A DNA stretch of 64,000 nucleotides from DASQPA01 sp963757335 (GCA_963757335.1 CAVWRJ010000025.1:124001-188000), one strand, 5' to 3'. Shown: positions 1-8,745, counted from the first letter of the stretch. Program-made: numbers and translations. The notes: generated by a model not told the origin, from the letters alone.

Positions 1-383
1 CGCGCGGCGACCGAGGCGCCGGGAACCTGGCACGGCGGGCCGTCGCTCGCTCGGAAGAGGCGCGTCTCGACGACGTCGAGGCTCAGGGTTCCCATCGCCT
101 TCCTGTCGGGGTAGCGCTTGCGGTAGCGCGCGAGCACCTGCTGCCGGCCGCGGGTGAGGCCGGTAGGGGAGAGGAAGGCGGCATCCTCGGCGTAGACCGC
201 GGTGAACGCTTCGAGGTCACCGCGGTTCCAGGCCGCCGACTGGGTGGCGAGGAGGGCGCGGACGGCGTCCTCCGCCTCCTGCGCGCAGCCCGCCGGCTCG
301 GTGGCGCCGTCCGCGGAGAGAAGGGGGCCGGCGAGAAGCGCCAGCGCCAGGGTCGTGACGGCGAGGGTCGGAGCTCGTCTCAT
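1..383 (-). CDS. SnoaL-like/DUF4440 domain protein, 3' end outside window
   Basis: Reads MRRAPTLAVTTLALALLAGP, a clear signal peptide, followed by a cone-like alpha+beta fold segment with AWNRGDLEAFTAVYAEDA and a downstream GLTRGRQQVLARYRKRYPD. The W-N-x-G-D-x-x-A-F and Y-A-x-D-A motifs are typical of DUF4440/SgcJ-EcaC (NTF2-like) proteins, a fold whose members bind small ligands; many are of unknown activity. It starts at the ATG whose complement is 381-383 and runs off the left edge after about 127 residues, so the C-terminus is missing. It is divergent from the VWA gene cluster. Family assignment is fairly sure; substrate is unknown. A secreted form is predicted from the signal peptide. 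Confidence 0.75.
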   Translation of the reverse strand, partial: MRRAPTLAVTTLALALLAGPLLSADGATEPAGCAQEAEDAVRALLATQSAAWNRGDLEAFTAVYAEDAAFLSPTGLTRGRQQVLARYRKRYPDRKAMGTLSLDVVETRLFRASDGPPCQVPGASVAA

Positions 384-546
384 GGGAGGGACATGCTACT
401 TCAGAACCCAACCGACCCGCCAAGAGACCGAGTGCGCGAGCGCCGCGAAATATTGCCGACCCGGCCAGGATACAGAGCTGTCCTCCGCTGAGGACGAACC
501 GTTCAGGTCCTTCCAGCGCGTCGCTGGGAATAAAATCGGGTATCCC

Positions 547-564
547 TCTTGCACTTTGGCAAGA
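547..564. promoter_or_regulatory. short dyad upstream of the VWA cluster
   Basis: A perfect inverted repeat TCTTGC-N6-GCAAGA lies about 20 bases before the ribosome binding site (AAAGGAGGA, 575-583) of the leader ORF. It could be an operator or a short 5' UTR hairpin. Only the sequence symmetry supports it. Confidence 0.3.
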
Positions 565-586
565 TAACGTCAAGAAAGGAGGAGTC

Positions 587-676
587 ATGCGAGGTTCCTG
601 GAGTGCCATTCCCCTGGCTCTCGCCGTAGGGGGCGCGAGCGGGCCTCCGGTCGGCCCGGCCCGGGAGCACCGGTGA
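587..676 (+). CDS. possible 29-aa leader ORF coupled to the first VWA gene
   Basis: ATG at 587 is preceded by the best ribosome binding site in this region (AAAGGAGGA at 575-583, spacing 3-4). The frame encodes MRGSWSAIPLALAVGGASG followed by PPVGPAREHR and stops at TGA 674-676, whose A is the first base of the next gene's ATG (TGATG). The VWA gene has no ribosome binding site of its own, so translation may depend on this leader. The peptide looks like the signal-peptide start of the neighbouring VWA paralogues, so it could also be the remnant of a decayed copy. No homologue is recognised; existence as a translated product is inferred only from the start signal. Confidence 0.4.
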   Translation: MRGSWSAIPLALAVGGASGPPVGPAREHR

Positions 677-2418
677 TGGGCGTTCCCCGGGCTCCATTCA
701 TCCTCGCTCTCTTCCTCTGTTTGGGATTCGCCGGTGCCGTCTCGAGCGCCCCGCCGCCCCCAGCGCCTCCGAAGCCGGCAGTTCCGGCGGCACCGGCGGC
801 ATCGGCATTCCCGGTGGGTCCGGCCGTACCGATCGTACCGACACTGCCGGCAACGGAAGCCAGGGACGCCGCGGAGGCGGCGAAGGCAGCTGCGAAGCCG
901 AAGCCTGTGGCCGCCCTCCTGCCGCCCGAGTTCGGCGAGCGGATCGACGTCCGGGCGGTGGATGTCGAGGTCGTCGTCACCGATGCCAAGGGGCAGCGCG
1001 TCCGGGGCCTCACGGTCGCCGACTTCAAGCTGCTCGTCGACGGCCACGAGGAGCGGATCGACTCCTTCGCCGAGGTGAAGGAGGGGCAGACCGCCCCCCC
1101 CACCCCCACCCCGGAACCGGCGGTGAGGGCCGCTCTGCCTGGCGGCGTCGCCGCTGGAGGGCGGGTCGGCACGAGCTACCTGGTCTTCCTCGACGACGCC
1201 TTCTGCCTGGCCAACCAGCGCAACGCGGTCCTCGCCACGCTCCGGAGCGATCTCGCTCTCCTCGGTCCGGGAGACCGGATGGCAGTGGTGGCTTTCGACG
1301 GCCGCGCCCTGACCGTGCTCTCCGGCTGGACGGCGGAGGTCGCTGCCCTGGAAAAGGCCCTCGCGGCGGCCGCCGGGCGGAAGGCCTACGGGGACGCCAT
1401 CGTCGCCGGCCGTCGCGCCGACCGCCGCGCGCAGGCGACCGCCGCCGAGGACCTGGACGAGAGCGCGGACCTCCTTGGAGCCAACGGCTGGGACCTCGAG
1501 GAGATCCGAGCCCTCGGGCAGCACGCAGGCGGCATCGGGCGAGCGGCGGTAGCCGCCGCCGACGCCCTGCGCGGCCTGCCACTGCCGGCCGGCCGGCGGG
1601 TGATGATGCTCCTCGCCGGGGGCTGGCCCTGGGACGGCGACCCCCGGACTCTACGGCCGCTGACGACGGCGGCCAATCTCCTGGGCTATACCCTTTACCC
1701 GGTCAACGTCCCCGGCTCCGACCCCCTGTCCGAGATCGTCGATGTCGATACGGAGGGAGGGGACGGGGTGACCACCTGGCAACAGCTCTCGGAGTTCGCC
1801 TTGCAGTCGCTCGCCCGGGCGACCGGGGGAGTGGCCGCGCTCAACCGGGACCACGCTTTTCGCCAGGTGGTCGAGGATGCCCGCTCGTTCTACTGGCTGG
1901 GGTTCTCGCCGATCTGGAAGGCGGACGACCGGCCGCACTCGATCCGGATCGAGGTGCGCCGGCCGGGGCTCACCGCCCGCGGCCGGAGCCGCTTCTACGA
2001 CCTCTCGCATGCCACGAGCGCCGTGATGACGGCGGAGAGCATCCTCTCCGTGGGCGGCGACCCGGCGCGGAAGCGGCTGGGGGTCACCGCTGGAACGACG
2101 AAGCTGATCGACGAAACGACGATGGAGCTGCCGCTGGTCTTCGCGGTCCCCGCCGAAACCCTGATCCAACTGCCCCAGGGGGCGACCGGGTATCCGGTCG
2201 AGGGGAACCTCTCGATCGCCTCCATGGACTCCGGGGGAGGGCGCGGAGTGCTCCCGGGCCGGGCCCTCCGTGTCACCCTGCCGGCGGCGCCCCACCCGGG
2301 GGTCGTCGTCCGCTTCCACTCGGTCCTCAAGCTGAGCCGTACCCGGCAGCGCCTGGTCTTCACGGTGAACGGGGCGGACGGCGACCCGGTCTGGAACGAG
2401 CTCGAGGTGAAACCCTGA
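676..2418 (+). CDS. secreted VWFA-related acidobacterial domain protein, paralogue 1
   Basis: About 580 residues. An N-terminal signal peptide (FILALFLCLGFAGAVSS) is followed by a Pro/Ala/Val-rich linker (about residues 25-75), then the family's characteristic beta segment VRAVDVEVVVTDAKGQRV and DFKLLVDGHEERIDSF, and a VWA-like Rossmann region beginning GTSYLVFLDDAF near residue 168. The usual MIDAS motif DxSxS is replaced by DDAFC, so metal binding is doubtful. The C-terminal third is beta-rich. Members of this family (TIGR03436 type) are abundant in Acidobacteria and their role is not established; an extracytoplasmic protein-protein interaction role is an inference. ATG 676 overlaps the leader stop; a GTG lies just upstream at 673. 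The stop overlaps the next ATG (TGATG at 2416), so the first two paralogues are translationally coupled. Confidence 0.8.
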   Translation: MGVPRAPFILALFLCLGFAGAVSSAPPPPAPPKPAVPAAPAASAFPVGPAVPIVPTLPATEARDAAEAAKAAAKPKPVAALLPPEFGERIDVRAVDVEVVVTDAKGQRVRGLTVADFKLLVDGHEERIDSFAEVKEGQTAPPTPTPEPAVRAALPGGVAAGGRVGTSYLVFLDDAFCLANQRNAVLATLRSDLALLGPGDRMAVVAFDGRALTVLSGWTAEVAALEKALAAAAGRKAYGDAIVAGRRADRRAQATAAEDLDESADLLGANGWDLEEIRALGQHAGGIGRAAVAAADALRGLPLPAGRRVMMLLAGGWPWDGDPRTLRPLTTAANLLGYTLYPVNVPGSDPLSEIVDVDTEGGDGVTTWQQLSEFALQSLARATGGVAALNRDHAFRQVVEDARSFYWLGFSPIWKADDRPHSIRIEVRRPGLTARGRSRFYDLSHATSAVMTAESILSVGGDPARKRLGVTAGTTKLIDETTMELPLVFAVPAETLIQLPQGATGYPVEGNLSIASMDSGGGRGVLPGRALRVTLPAAPHPGVVVRFHSVLKLSRTRQRLVFTVNGADGDPVWNELEVKP

Positions 2419-4199
2419 TGCGCGTTCCGCGGGCTCCGCTCACCCTCGCTCTCCTCTTCCTCTCGCTGGGGCTCGGGGGCATTGCCTTCGGCGGTCCGCC
2501 TGGAGCGCCGGCAGCGCCGGTGGTACCGGCCGTGCCGGCCTTCCCGGTGGGACCGGTTGCACCGGTGGCGCCGACCGTCTCGGCAACGGAGGCCACCGAC
2601 GCCGCGGAGGCGGCGAAGGCAGCGGCGAAGCCGAAGCCTCCGGCGGTCCCCCTGCCGCCCGAGTTCGGCGAGCGGATCGACGTCCGGGCGGTGGACGTCG
2701 AGGTCGTCGTCATCGACGCCAAAGGGCAGCGCGTCCACGGTCTCACGGCCGCGGACTTCAAGTTGCTCGTCGACGGTCGCGAGGAGCGCATCGACTACTT
2801 CGCCGAGGTGTCGGAGGGGCAAGCCGCTCCGCCCCCCGCCGCCACGCCCGCTCCGCCCGCCGGGGTCGTCAGCGTTACTCTGCCGTCTCCCGTGAGTGTC
2901 CCCGCGGGGGGCCGGGTGGGCACGAGCTACCTGGTTTTCGTCGACGACCTCTTCCCGACCTCCGTCCAGCGCAACGCGACGCTGTCCACAATGGAGCGCG
3001 ACCTCGCCCTGCTCGGCCCAGGCGACCGCATGGCGGTTGTGGCGTTCGACGGCCGCGGCCTGACCGTGCTCTCCGGCTGGACCGGGGACGTCGCCGCCCT
3101 GCTAAAGGCTTTCGCCCTGGCCGCCAAGCGGAAGGCCAGGGGCATCCATCTCCTTGCCGACCGCCACGGCGACCGCCGGTCGGATGCGATCGACGTCCAA
3201 GACGTCTACGACGACGTGGACCTCCTGGGCGTGAACGCCTATGGGGAGCTCCCCGAGATCAACAAGCAGGCGAGCGGCATCACGCGGGCGGTGACCGCCG
3301 CCGCGGACGCCCTTCGCGGCATGCCGCTCCCGGCGGGGCGGCGGGTGATGATGGTCCTCGCCGGGGGCTGGCCATGGCAAGGCGACGTCCCGGCCCTGCA
3401 GCCGTTGACGAAGACGGCGAATCTCCTGGGCTATACCCTCTACCCCGTCAACGTCCAGGGCTTCGATCCCCTGGCCGTGGCGGCCGATGCCGAGGTCGCG
3501 TCGACCTCGATTTCGGCGAAGGCGGATAACAACTACTCGCCTCCTATCGCATCCTATTGGCAGCAGTCCTCGGAGTTGGCCCTGAAGTGGCTCGCCCATG
3601 CGACCGGGGGAGTGGTCGCGCTCAACCGCGACCATGCACTGCGCCAGGTAGTGGAGGATACCCGCTCGTACTACTGGCTGGGCTTCTCGCCGATCTGGAA
3701 GGCGGACGACCGGCCGCACACGATCCGGATGGAGGTGCGCCGGCCGGGGCTCACCGCCCGCGCCCGGAGCCGGTTCTTCGATCTCTCCCATGCCACCAGC
3801 GCCGTGATGACGGCGGAGAGCATCCTCTCCCTGGGCGGCGATCCGGCGCAGAAGCGGCTGGTGGTCACCGTGGGGAAACCGGAGCCGCTCGACCGCGGGA
3901 CGATGGAGCTGCCGCTGACCTTTGCGATCCCCGTCGAGGCCTTGACCCGGCTGTCCCAGTCGGCGAGCGGGTATCCGGTCGAGGGGAACCTCTCGATCGC
4001 CTCCCTGAATGCCGGCGGAGGGCGCGCGGCGCTCCCCGGCCGAGCCCTCCGCGTCACCCTGCCGGCGGCGCCCCGGCCAGGGGTCTTCGTCCGCTTCCAT
4101 TCGGTCCTCCGGTTGAGCCGGATCCGGCAGCGCCTGGTCTTCACGGTGTCGGGGGTGGACGGCGCCCCGGTCTGGAACGATCTCGAGGTCAAACCCTGA
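2418..4199 (+). CDS. secreted VWFA-related acidobacterial domain protein, paralogue 2
   Basis: 593 residues, very close in sequence to the preceding gene along its whole length: signal peptide, low-complexity PAAPVVPAVPAFPVGPVAP linker, the segment FGERIDVRAVDVEVVVIDAK, then YLVFVDDLFPTSVQRNA where a MIDAS motif would be. It has a short unique insertion around residues 355-372 (roughly 3480-3535). The start ATG shares one base with the previous stop and there is no ribosome binding site, so it depends on coupling. The near identity of long blocks with paralogue 1, for example YWLGFSPIWKADDRPH, points to a recent tandem duplication. Function unknown; exported by the Sec system is inferred from the leader. 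Confidence 0.8.
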   Translation: MRVPRAPLTLALLFLSLGLGGIAFGGPPGAPAAPVVPAVPAFPVGPVAPVAPTVSATEATDAAEAAKAAAKPKPPAVPLPPEFGERIDVRAVDVEVVVIDAKGQRVHGLTAADFKLLVDGREERIDYFAEVSEGQAAPPPAATPAPPAGVVSVTLPSPVSVPAGGRVGTSYLVFVDDLFPTSVQRNATLSTMERDLALLGPGDRMAVVAFDGRGLTVLSGWTGDVAALLKAFALAAKRKARGIHLLADRHGDRRSDAIDVQDVYDDVDLLGVNAYGELPEINKQASGITRAVTAAADALRGMPLPAGRRVMMVLAGGWPWQGDVPALQPLTKTANLLGYTLYPVNVQGFDPLAVAADAEVASTSISAKADNNYSPPIASYWQQSSELALKWLAHATGGVVALNRDHALRQVVEDTRSYYWLGFSPIWKADDRPHTIRMEVRRPGLTARARSRFFDLSHATSAVMTAESILSLGGDPAQKRLVVTVGKPEPLDRGTMELPLTFAIPVEALTRLSQSASGYPVEGNLSIASLNAGGGRAALPGRALRVTLPAAPRPGVFVRFHSVLRLSRIRQRLVFTVSGVDGAPVWNDLEVKP

Positions 4200-4293
4200 A
4201 GCGGGAGGCGGGCGGGAATCCGGGGGGAGCCGGCGTGGTTGGGAGAAGGGGGTAATACCCCCGCATGATAGAACCTCGTTGGGAGGAATCACG

Positions 4294-5985
4294 ATGACAC
4301 GTAAAAACGCCAGGCGGCTCCCGGCCGCCGGCTTATCTCTTCTGCTCGGCCTCGCTCTCGCCGCGGCGGCCGCCGGTCCCACCCTCGCCCAGGCGCCGCG
4401 GGCGGGGACCAAGCTCGACGACGCGCCCACCTTCGGCGAGCGGATCGACGTACGGGTGGTGAACGTCGAGGTGGTGGTGACCGACAAGAGCGGCAACCGG
4501 GTGACCGGTCTGCCACCCGGCGACTTTCGTCTCAAGGTGGACGGCAGGGAGGTGCCGATCGAGTTCTTCAGCGAGGTGCGGGGCGGCGACGCCATCGCCC
4601 CCGGCCCCTCGGAGGGGCCGCCGGTGGCGGGCCTGCCGAGCCTGGCGCCGGGGAGCCCGGTGGGAACGAGCTATCTGGTTTTCGTCGACGACTACTTCTC
4701 GGTCGGTCCCCGGCGCGATGAGGTGCTTACCAAGCTCAAGGACGATCTTGCCCGACTCCAGCCGGAGGACCGGATGGCGATCGTCGCCTACGACGGCCGC
4801 AAGCTCGCCATGCTGGCGAGCTGGACCTCGGACCAGGCGGCCCTCGCCCGGGCTTTGAAAGAGGCCTTGAAACGGCCGGCCCACGGCTTAGAGCGGGTGG
4901 CCGAGCTTCACAGCTTCGACTCCAGCCGCCGCCTGCGCCCGGTCGATTTCGAATCCTCCGGGCGGCGGTTCCTCGACAACCGCCTGGACGTCGAGGAGCT
5001 GGTCTATGCCCGCCGGCTGACCGACCAGGTCGGAAAGTCGGTCGACGCCGCGGTCTCGACGCTGCGGAGCTTCGCCTCGCCGCCGGGCCGCAAGGTGATG
5101 CTGCTTCTGGATGGCGGCTGGCCCTTCTCGGCCGGCGACTACGTGACCAACAATGGCAACCGGGCGGTCCTCGAACGCGAGGTGCCGACCGGCGACGTGC
5201 TGCTGCGGCCGCTCGCCGACACCGCGAACCTCCTGGGGTATACGGTCTATCCAGTCGATGTCCCCGGGCTCGACTCGCTGACCGTCGACGCCTCCCAGGG
5301 TGGGCCGGCGCCCACCGCCACTTTCCCCGTCCGCCAACAGGAGATCTACGCCGCCCTGGACTTCGTGGCCCAGGCGACCGGCGGCCAGGCGCTCCGCGCC
5401 GGGCAGCGGACAGAGGCGCTCGCCAAGGCCGCCGCGGACACCCGCTCCTACTACTGGCTGGGCTTCTCCCCGGCCCACAAGGGCGACGATCAGCACCACA
5501 ACGTGCAGGTCGAGGTGCGGCGGCCCGGTCTCAAGGTGCGATCGCGGAGCGGCTACGTCGACCTCTCGAAGGCCGGCGAGGGGGCGATGATGGTCGAGAG
5601 CGCCATGCTCTTCGGGAGCCCCGCGGGCACGCAGTCGCTGCCTGTCGAGGTGGGGGCCGCCACCCGCTCGGGGCGCCGGGAGATCGAGGTGCCGCTCAAG
5701 ATCGCCCTCCCGGTCGCCGCCATGACGGTGGTGCCGATCGAGGGCAAGTACCGGACAGAGCTCGAGATCCGGGCGGCCGCCGTGGACGAGGATGGCAATC
5801 GGTCGGACATCCCGGTGGTGCCGATCAAGCTCGCCTTCGAGAAACCGCCTGAGGCGGGCAAGTACGTTCCTTACAACCTCACGCTCAAGCTGCGCAAGAC
5901 GCGCCAGCACCTGGTGATCGCCCTCTTCGACCCTTTTGGGGGCAGGATTCTGACCGCGGAGGCGGACGTCAACCCGCCGAAATGA
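4294..5985 (+). CDS. secreted VWFA-related acidobacterial domain protein, paralogue 3
   Basis: 563 residues from the ATG at 4294, chosen because GGGAGGA (4281-4287) sits six bases upstream; an in-frame TTG at 4279 has no such signal. It starts MTRKNARRLPAAGLSLLLGL, a Sec-type signal peptide with cleavage expected near TLAQA. It lacks the long Pro/Ala linker of the first two copies. Family segments: FGERIDVRVVNVEVVVTDKS, DFRLKVDGREVPIEFFSEV, then YLVFVDDYFSVGPRRDEVL in place of a MIDAS loop, and YYWLGFSPAHKGDDQ. More diverged from paralogues 1 and 2 than they are from each other. About 94 bases separate it from the previous gene. Confidence 0.8.
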   Translation: MTRKNARRLPAAGLSLLLGLALAAAAAGPTLAQAPRAGTKLDDAPTFGERIDVRVVNVEVVVTDKSGNRVTGLPPGDFRLKVDGREVPIEFFSEVRGGDAIAPGPSEGPPVAGLPSLAPGSPVGTSYLVFVDDYFSVGPRRDEVLTKLKDDLARLQPEDRMAIVAYDGRKLAMLASWTSDQAALARALKEALKRPAHGLERVAELHSFDSSRRLRPVDFESSGRRFLDNRLDVEELVYARRLTDQVGKSVDAAVSTLRSFASPPGRKVMLLLDGGWPFSAGDYVTNNGNRAVLEREVPTGDVLLRPLADTANLLGYTVYPVDVPGLDSLTVDASQGGPAPTATFPVRQQEIYAALDFVAQATGGQALRAGQRTEALAKAAADTRSYYWLGFSPAHKGDDQHHNVQVEVRRPGLKVRSRSGYVDLSKAGEGAMMVESAMLFGSPAGTQSLPVEVGAATRSGRREIEVPLKIALPVAAMTVVPIEGKYRTELEIRAAAVDEDGNRSDIPVVPIKLAFEKPPEAGKYVPYNLTLKLRKTRQHLVIALFDPFGGRILTAEADVNPPK

Positions 5986-5994
5986 CCCGCAGCC

Positions 5995-6000
5995 TATAAT
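5995..6000 (+). promoter_or_regulatory. candidate -10 element TATAAT before VWA paralogue 4
   Basis: A consensus TATAAT in the context AGCCTATAAT lies 54 bases before the start of the fourth paralogue and just after the stop of the third. No convincing -35 hexamer is visible at the right spacing. The same GCCTATAMT context recurs before the nnr gene (10426-10433). Confidence 0.4.
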
Positions 6001-6054
6001 CGGACCGACGACAATGGGGGAGGGCCGCTTCCGGCTCCTTTCCTTGAGAATTTC

Positions 6055-7851
6055 ATGAAGATGGGGACCGCCATGCAGCAGCCGAAACGACTTCTTCTAA
6101 CCCTGGGCCTCGCCTGCCTCCTGCCGGGAGCGGGCTACGCCGCCCAGACTCCGGACCTGTCGGCCGCCGCCAAGGCCCACGCCGCCGCTGCCGCCGCCAA
6201 GCCGGCGGTGAAGAAACCGGCCGCCACCCCGGGCCAGGGGCCGGCCGCCGAGTTCGCCGACACCGAGGTCGTCGACGTCTCCGTCGTCAACGTCGACGTC
6301 TACGTCACCGACAAATCGGGCAAGCGGGTCCCCGGCCTCACCAAGGGCGACTTCGAGATGTTCGAGGACAACAAGCCGGTCGCCATCACCAACTTCTATT
6401 CGGTCGAGGGGGGGAAGGCCCAGGGGGCGGACGCGCCCCAGGCGGCACCGGCGGCTCCCGGGGCGCCCCTGCCCCCCGGCGTGGCGGCGGTGGCCCCGGT
6501 GCCCGAGGACCAGCGGCTGCGGCTGATCGTCTACATCGACAACTACAACCTCCACCCGTTCAACCGCAACAAGGTGATGCGCGACCTCCGCGTCTTCCTG
6601 CGCGATCACGTCACGCGGGAGGACCGGGTGATGCTCGTGACCTACGACCGAGAGCTCCACGTACGGCGGCCGTTCACGAGCGACCCGGACGTCATCGCCG
6701 GCGCCTTGACCGAGCTCGAGACGGTGACCGGCAATGCCGTCCACTTCGACTCCGACCGCCGGGACGTCCTCGACCGCATCTCCCAGGCGCAGTCCTACCA
6801 GGAGGCGGAGAACTTCGTCCACATCTACTGCGAGTCGCTCTTCAACGACCTCTCGTTCACGATCGACGCGATGAAGAAGATCGTCGACTCGTTCGCCGGC
6901 CTGCCGGGCAGGAAGGCCATCCTCTACATCTCGGACGGCATCCCCATGATCGCCGGGCAGGACGTCTACTATGCCCTGGCCGACAAGTACCCCAACCAGT
7001 CGGGGAGCTTGAACGAGTCGATCGAGTTCGACGCCTCGCGCCGCTACGACGAGCTGACCTCGTCCGCCAATGCCAACCGGGTCACCTTCTACACGATCGA
7101 CGCCGGCGGTCTGCGCACCTATGCCTCGACGACCGCGGAGAACCACGGCACGGGGGCCGGCCAGAGCGTCTACGTCGACACCGTCGACTCGCAGAACCTC
7201 CAGGGTCCGCTCCAGATGCTGGCCGAGAAGACCGGCGGGAGAGCGGTGCTCAACACCAACAACGTGGGGCCGGACCTGAACCGGATCGCGACCGACTTCC
7301 AGACCTTCTACTCGCTGGGCTATACCCCGAACCACCTGGGCGACGGCCGCTACCACAAGATCACCGTCAAGGTGAAGAAGAAGGGTCTGGATGTCCGCCA
7401 CCGCACCGGCTACCGCGACAAGAGCATCGAGTCGCAGATGAATGACGGTACCTCGGCGGCGCTCGACTTCCCGTTCGAGTCGAACCCGCTCGCCGTGGGG
7501 CTCGAGTTCGGCCGGGAGACGCAGCGCGAGGACGGCTACTTCCTCCTTCCGATCCTGGTGAAGATCCCGATCGGCAAGCTCCTCCTCGTGCCGCGTGAGA
7601 AGGTGCGCACGGCAAACGTCCGCTTCTTCGTCGCCGCCATCGACTCCGAGGGCAACAGGTCGGAGGTGCAGCAGGCCCGCATCCCCATCCAGGTCCCCGA
7701 GGCCGAGGTTGCGACCGCCAAGCAGAAATACTATGTTTACTCGGTGAGCTTGCTGATGCGCGGGGGGGATCACCGGGTGGCCGTGGGAGTGCGGGACGAT
7801 CTGGCGTCGGCGGCTTCCTTCCTTTCCAAGGGCGTCCGAGTGGGAGGTTGA
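6055..7851 (+). CDS. secreted VWFA-related acidobacterial domain protein, paralogue 4
   Basis: 598 residues, the most diverged of the four. Signal peptide RLLLTLGLACLLPGAGYAAQ, an Ala/Lys/Pro linker (KAHAAAAAAKPAVKKPAATP), then VDVSVVNVDVYVTDKSGKRV and DFEMFEDNKPVAITNFYSVE, the classic start of the VWFA-related domain. The VWA core begins LRLIVYIDNYNLHPFNRNKVM, again without DxSxS. The segment GRKAILYISDGIPM and the later YSLGYTPNHLGDGRYHKI are the most conserved parts of the family. ATG 6055 was chosen; ATGs at 6061 and 6073 are also possible because the ribosome binding site is weak. It may be transcribed from its own promoter (TATAAT at 5995). Function unknown. Confidence 0.8.
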   Translation: MKMGTAMQQPKRLLLTLGLACLLPGAGYAAQTPDLSAAAKAHAAAAAAKPAVKKPAATPGQGPAAEFADTEVVDVSVVNVDVYVTDKSGKRVPGLTKGDFEMFEDNKPVAITNFYSVEGGKAQGADAPQAAPAAPGAPLPPGVAAVAPVPEDQRLRLIVYIDNYNLHPFNRNKVMRDLRVFLRDHVTREDRVMLVTYDRELHVRRPFTSDPDVIAGALTELETVTGNAVHFDSDRRDVLDRISQAQSYQEAENFVHIYCESLFNDLSFTIDAMKKIVDSFAGLPGRKAILYISDGIPMIAGQDVYYALADKYPNQSGSLNESIEFDASRRYDELTSSANANRVTFYTIDAGGLRTYASTTAENHGTGAGQSVYVDTVDSQNLQGPLQMLAEKTGGRAVLNTNNVGPDLNRIATDFQTFYSLGYTPNHLGDGRYHKITVKVKKKGLDVRHRTGYRDKSIESQMNDGTSAALDFPFESNPLAVGLEFGRETQREDGYFLLPILVKIPIGKLLLVPREKVRTANVRFFVAAIDSEGNRSEVQQARIPIQVPEAEVATAKQKYYVYSVSLLMRGGDHRVAVGVRDDLASAASFLSKGVRVGG

Positions 7852-7868
7852 ATGACCGGAGCTAGGGC

Positions 7869-8300
7869 GTGAACTGGGTCGACCTCGTCCGTTCTCTGGG
7901 CGGTTCGCTGATCGAGGTCCTGCGCGCCGAGGCCGACGCGCTCAAGGAGGAGCTGGCGAGCTCGGGCCGACATCTGGGGATCGGCCTCGGCTTTCTCGCC
8001 GGCGCCGCCGCCATCCTCTTCTGGACCCTGGGGGCCGTCATCTTCACCCTCGGGGCCGTCCTCTCGATCTGGCTCCAGGTGTGGGCGGCGGCGCTCATCG
8101 TCGTCGGCGTCTTCCTGTTCCTGGCGGCGCTTCTCGCCTTCCTGGGGATGCGCCAGTTGAAGCACTTCCAGAATCCCTTAGAGAGCCTGCGCCAGCACAT
8201 CGAGGACCACCTCGACTGGTGGCAGCACACTCTCCTCCGCGAGGAGAAGAAGGTCCAGGTACCACCGGCCGCGGCCGATTACCGGAGGGACATGCCATGA
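7869..8300 (+). CDS. phage-holin-superfamily-III-like small membrane protein
   Basis: 143 residues from GTG 7869. A short amphipathic N-terminus (VDLVRSLGGSLIEVLRAEADAL) precedes two closely spaced membrane helices (about residues 40-62 and 72-94) and a charged C-terminal helix with HIEDHLDWWQ. This is the layout of the 'Putative Actinobacterial Holin-X' family, which is chromosomal and not necessarily phage related; its role is not known. The stop overlaps the next start (ATGA at 8297), so the two genes form a coupled pair and probably one membrane complex. It follows the last VWA gene by 17 bases. Confidence 0.65.
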   Translation: MNWVDLVRSLGGSLIEVLRAEADALKEELASSGRHLGIGLGFLAGAAAILFWTLGAVIFTLGAVLSIWLQVWAAALIVVGVFLFLAALLAFLGMRQLKHFQNPLESLRQHIEDHLDWWQHTLLREEKKVQVPPAAADYRRDMP

Positions 8301-8533
8301 GCCGAGTGGAAGAGGCGCGCCGAGAGGCCGAGCGGAAGCTGGAGCAGAGCCGGCGCGAGGTGGAAGAGCGGCTGGCCGAGGTCAAGGCCGCGGTGGAAAC
8401 CGAGCTTGGAGTGGTGCCCAAGCGAAGCTATATGGTGCTGACGCTGCTCGCCGGGGCGGGCGGTTTCGTCCTCGGGATGAAGGGCATGCGGCGGCGCGCG
8501 CACTCCCAGAAGCGCGCCAAGCGCCGGAAATAG
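8297..8533 (+). CDS. small coiled-coil membrane protein
   Basis: 78 residues. The first 40 are a highly charged coiled coil (EEARREAERKLEQSRREVEE), followed by one hydrophobic helix (YMVLTLLAGAGGFVLGMKGM) and a very basic tail (RRRAHSQKRAKRRK). It resembles the small DUF3618/YtxH-like proteins that accompany Holin-X genes. The coupling with the upstream gene (ATGA overlap) suggests the two products work together at the membrane. Function unknown. Confidence 0.6.
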   Translation: MSRVEEARREAERKLEQSRREVEERLAEVKAAVETELGVVPKRSYMVLTLLAGAGGFVLGMKGMRRRAHSQKRAKRRK

Positions 8534-8541
8534 GAGATCGT

Positions 8542-8560
8542 CGCTGCCGGCTAGGCAGCG
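8542..8560. terminator. bidirectional hairpin between convergent genes
   Basis: Perfect 7-bp stem CGCTGCC / GGCAGCG with a 5-base loop that contains the stop codon of the minus-strand DUF4177 gene. It lies between two convergent genes, where a shared terminator is expected. There is no U-tract, so intrinsic termination is uncertain. Confidence 0.4.
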
Positions 8561-8745
8561 GCAGTAACGGGCCGCTTGAAGACCATGGCGATGTTGTCGG
8601 TCGCGCCGGTCTTGAAGTTGACCGAGGTGATCGAGACGAGTTCCCAGCCCTCCTCGCCCAACTGGTTCAACTGGGTGGCGGCGTTCGGATCGAGGCGATA
8701 GTTCTCACTCCTGATATTGATGATCTTGTACTCCCATTTGGTCAT
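8551..8745 (-). CDS. DUF4177 domain protein
   Basis: 64 residues beginning MTKWEYKIINIRSENY and containing LNQLGEEGWELVSIT, the hallmark of DUF4177 (W-E-Y-K at the start, L-N-x-L-G-x-E-G-W-E-L in the middle). These are tiny cytoplasmic proteins of unknown function. A GAAGGAG ribosome binding site lies upstream on the minus strand. It stands alone, convergent with the small membrane pair. Confidence 0.75.
   Translation of the reverse strand: MTKWEYKIINIRSENYRLDPNAATQLNQLGEEGWELVSITSVNFKTGATDNIAMVFKRPVTAAA

Noticed and set aside
217..1524. 435-codon frame on the minus strand
   Set aside because: Antisense to the first VWA gene, composition biased to Arg/Gly, no domain.
7869..8533. Prophage lysis cassette
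   Set aside because: Only the holin-like fold is present; there is no endolysin or other phage gene, and this family is commonly chromosomal.
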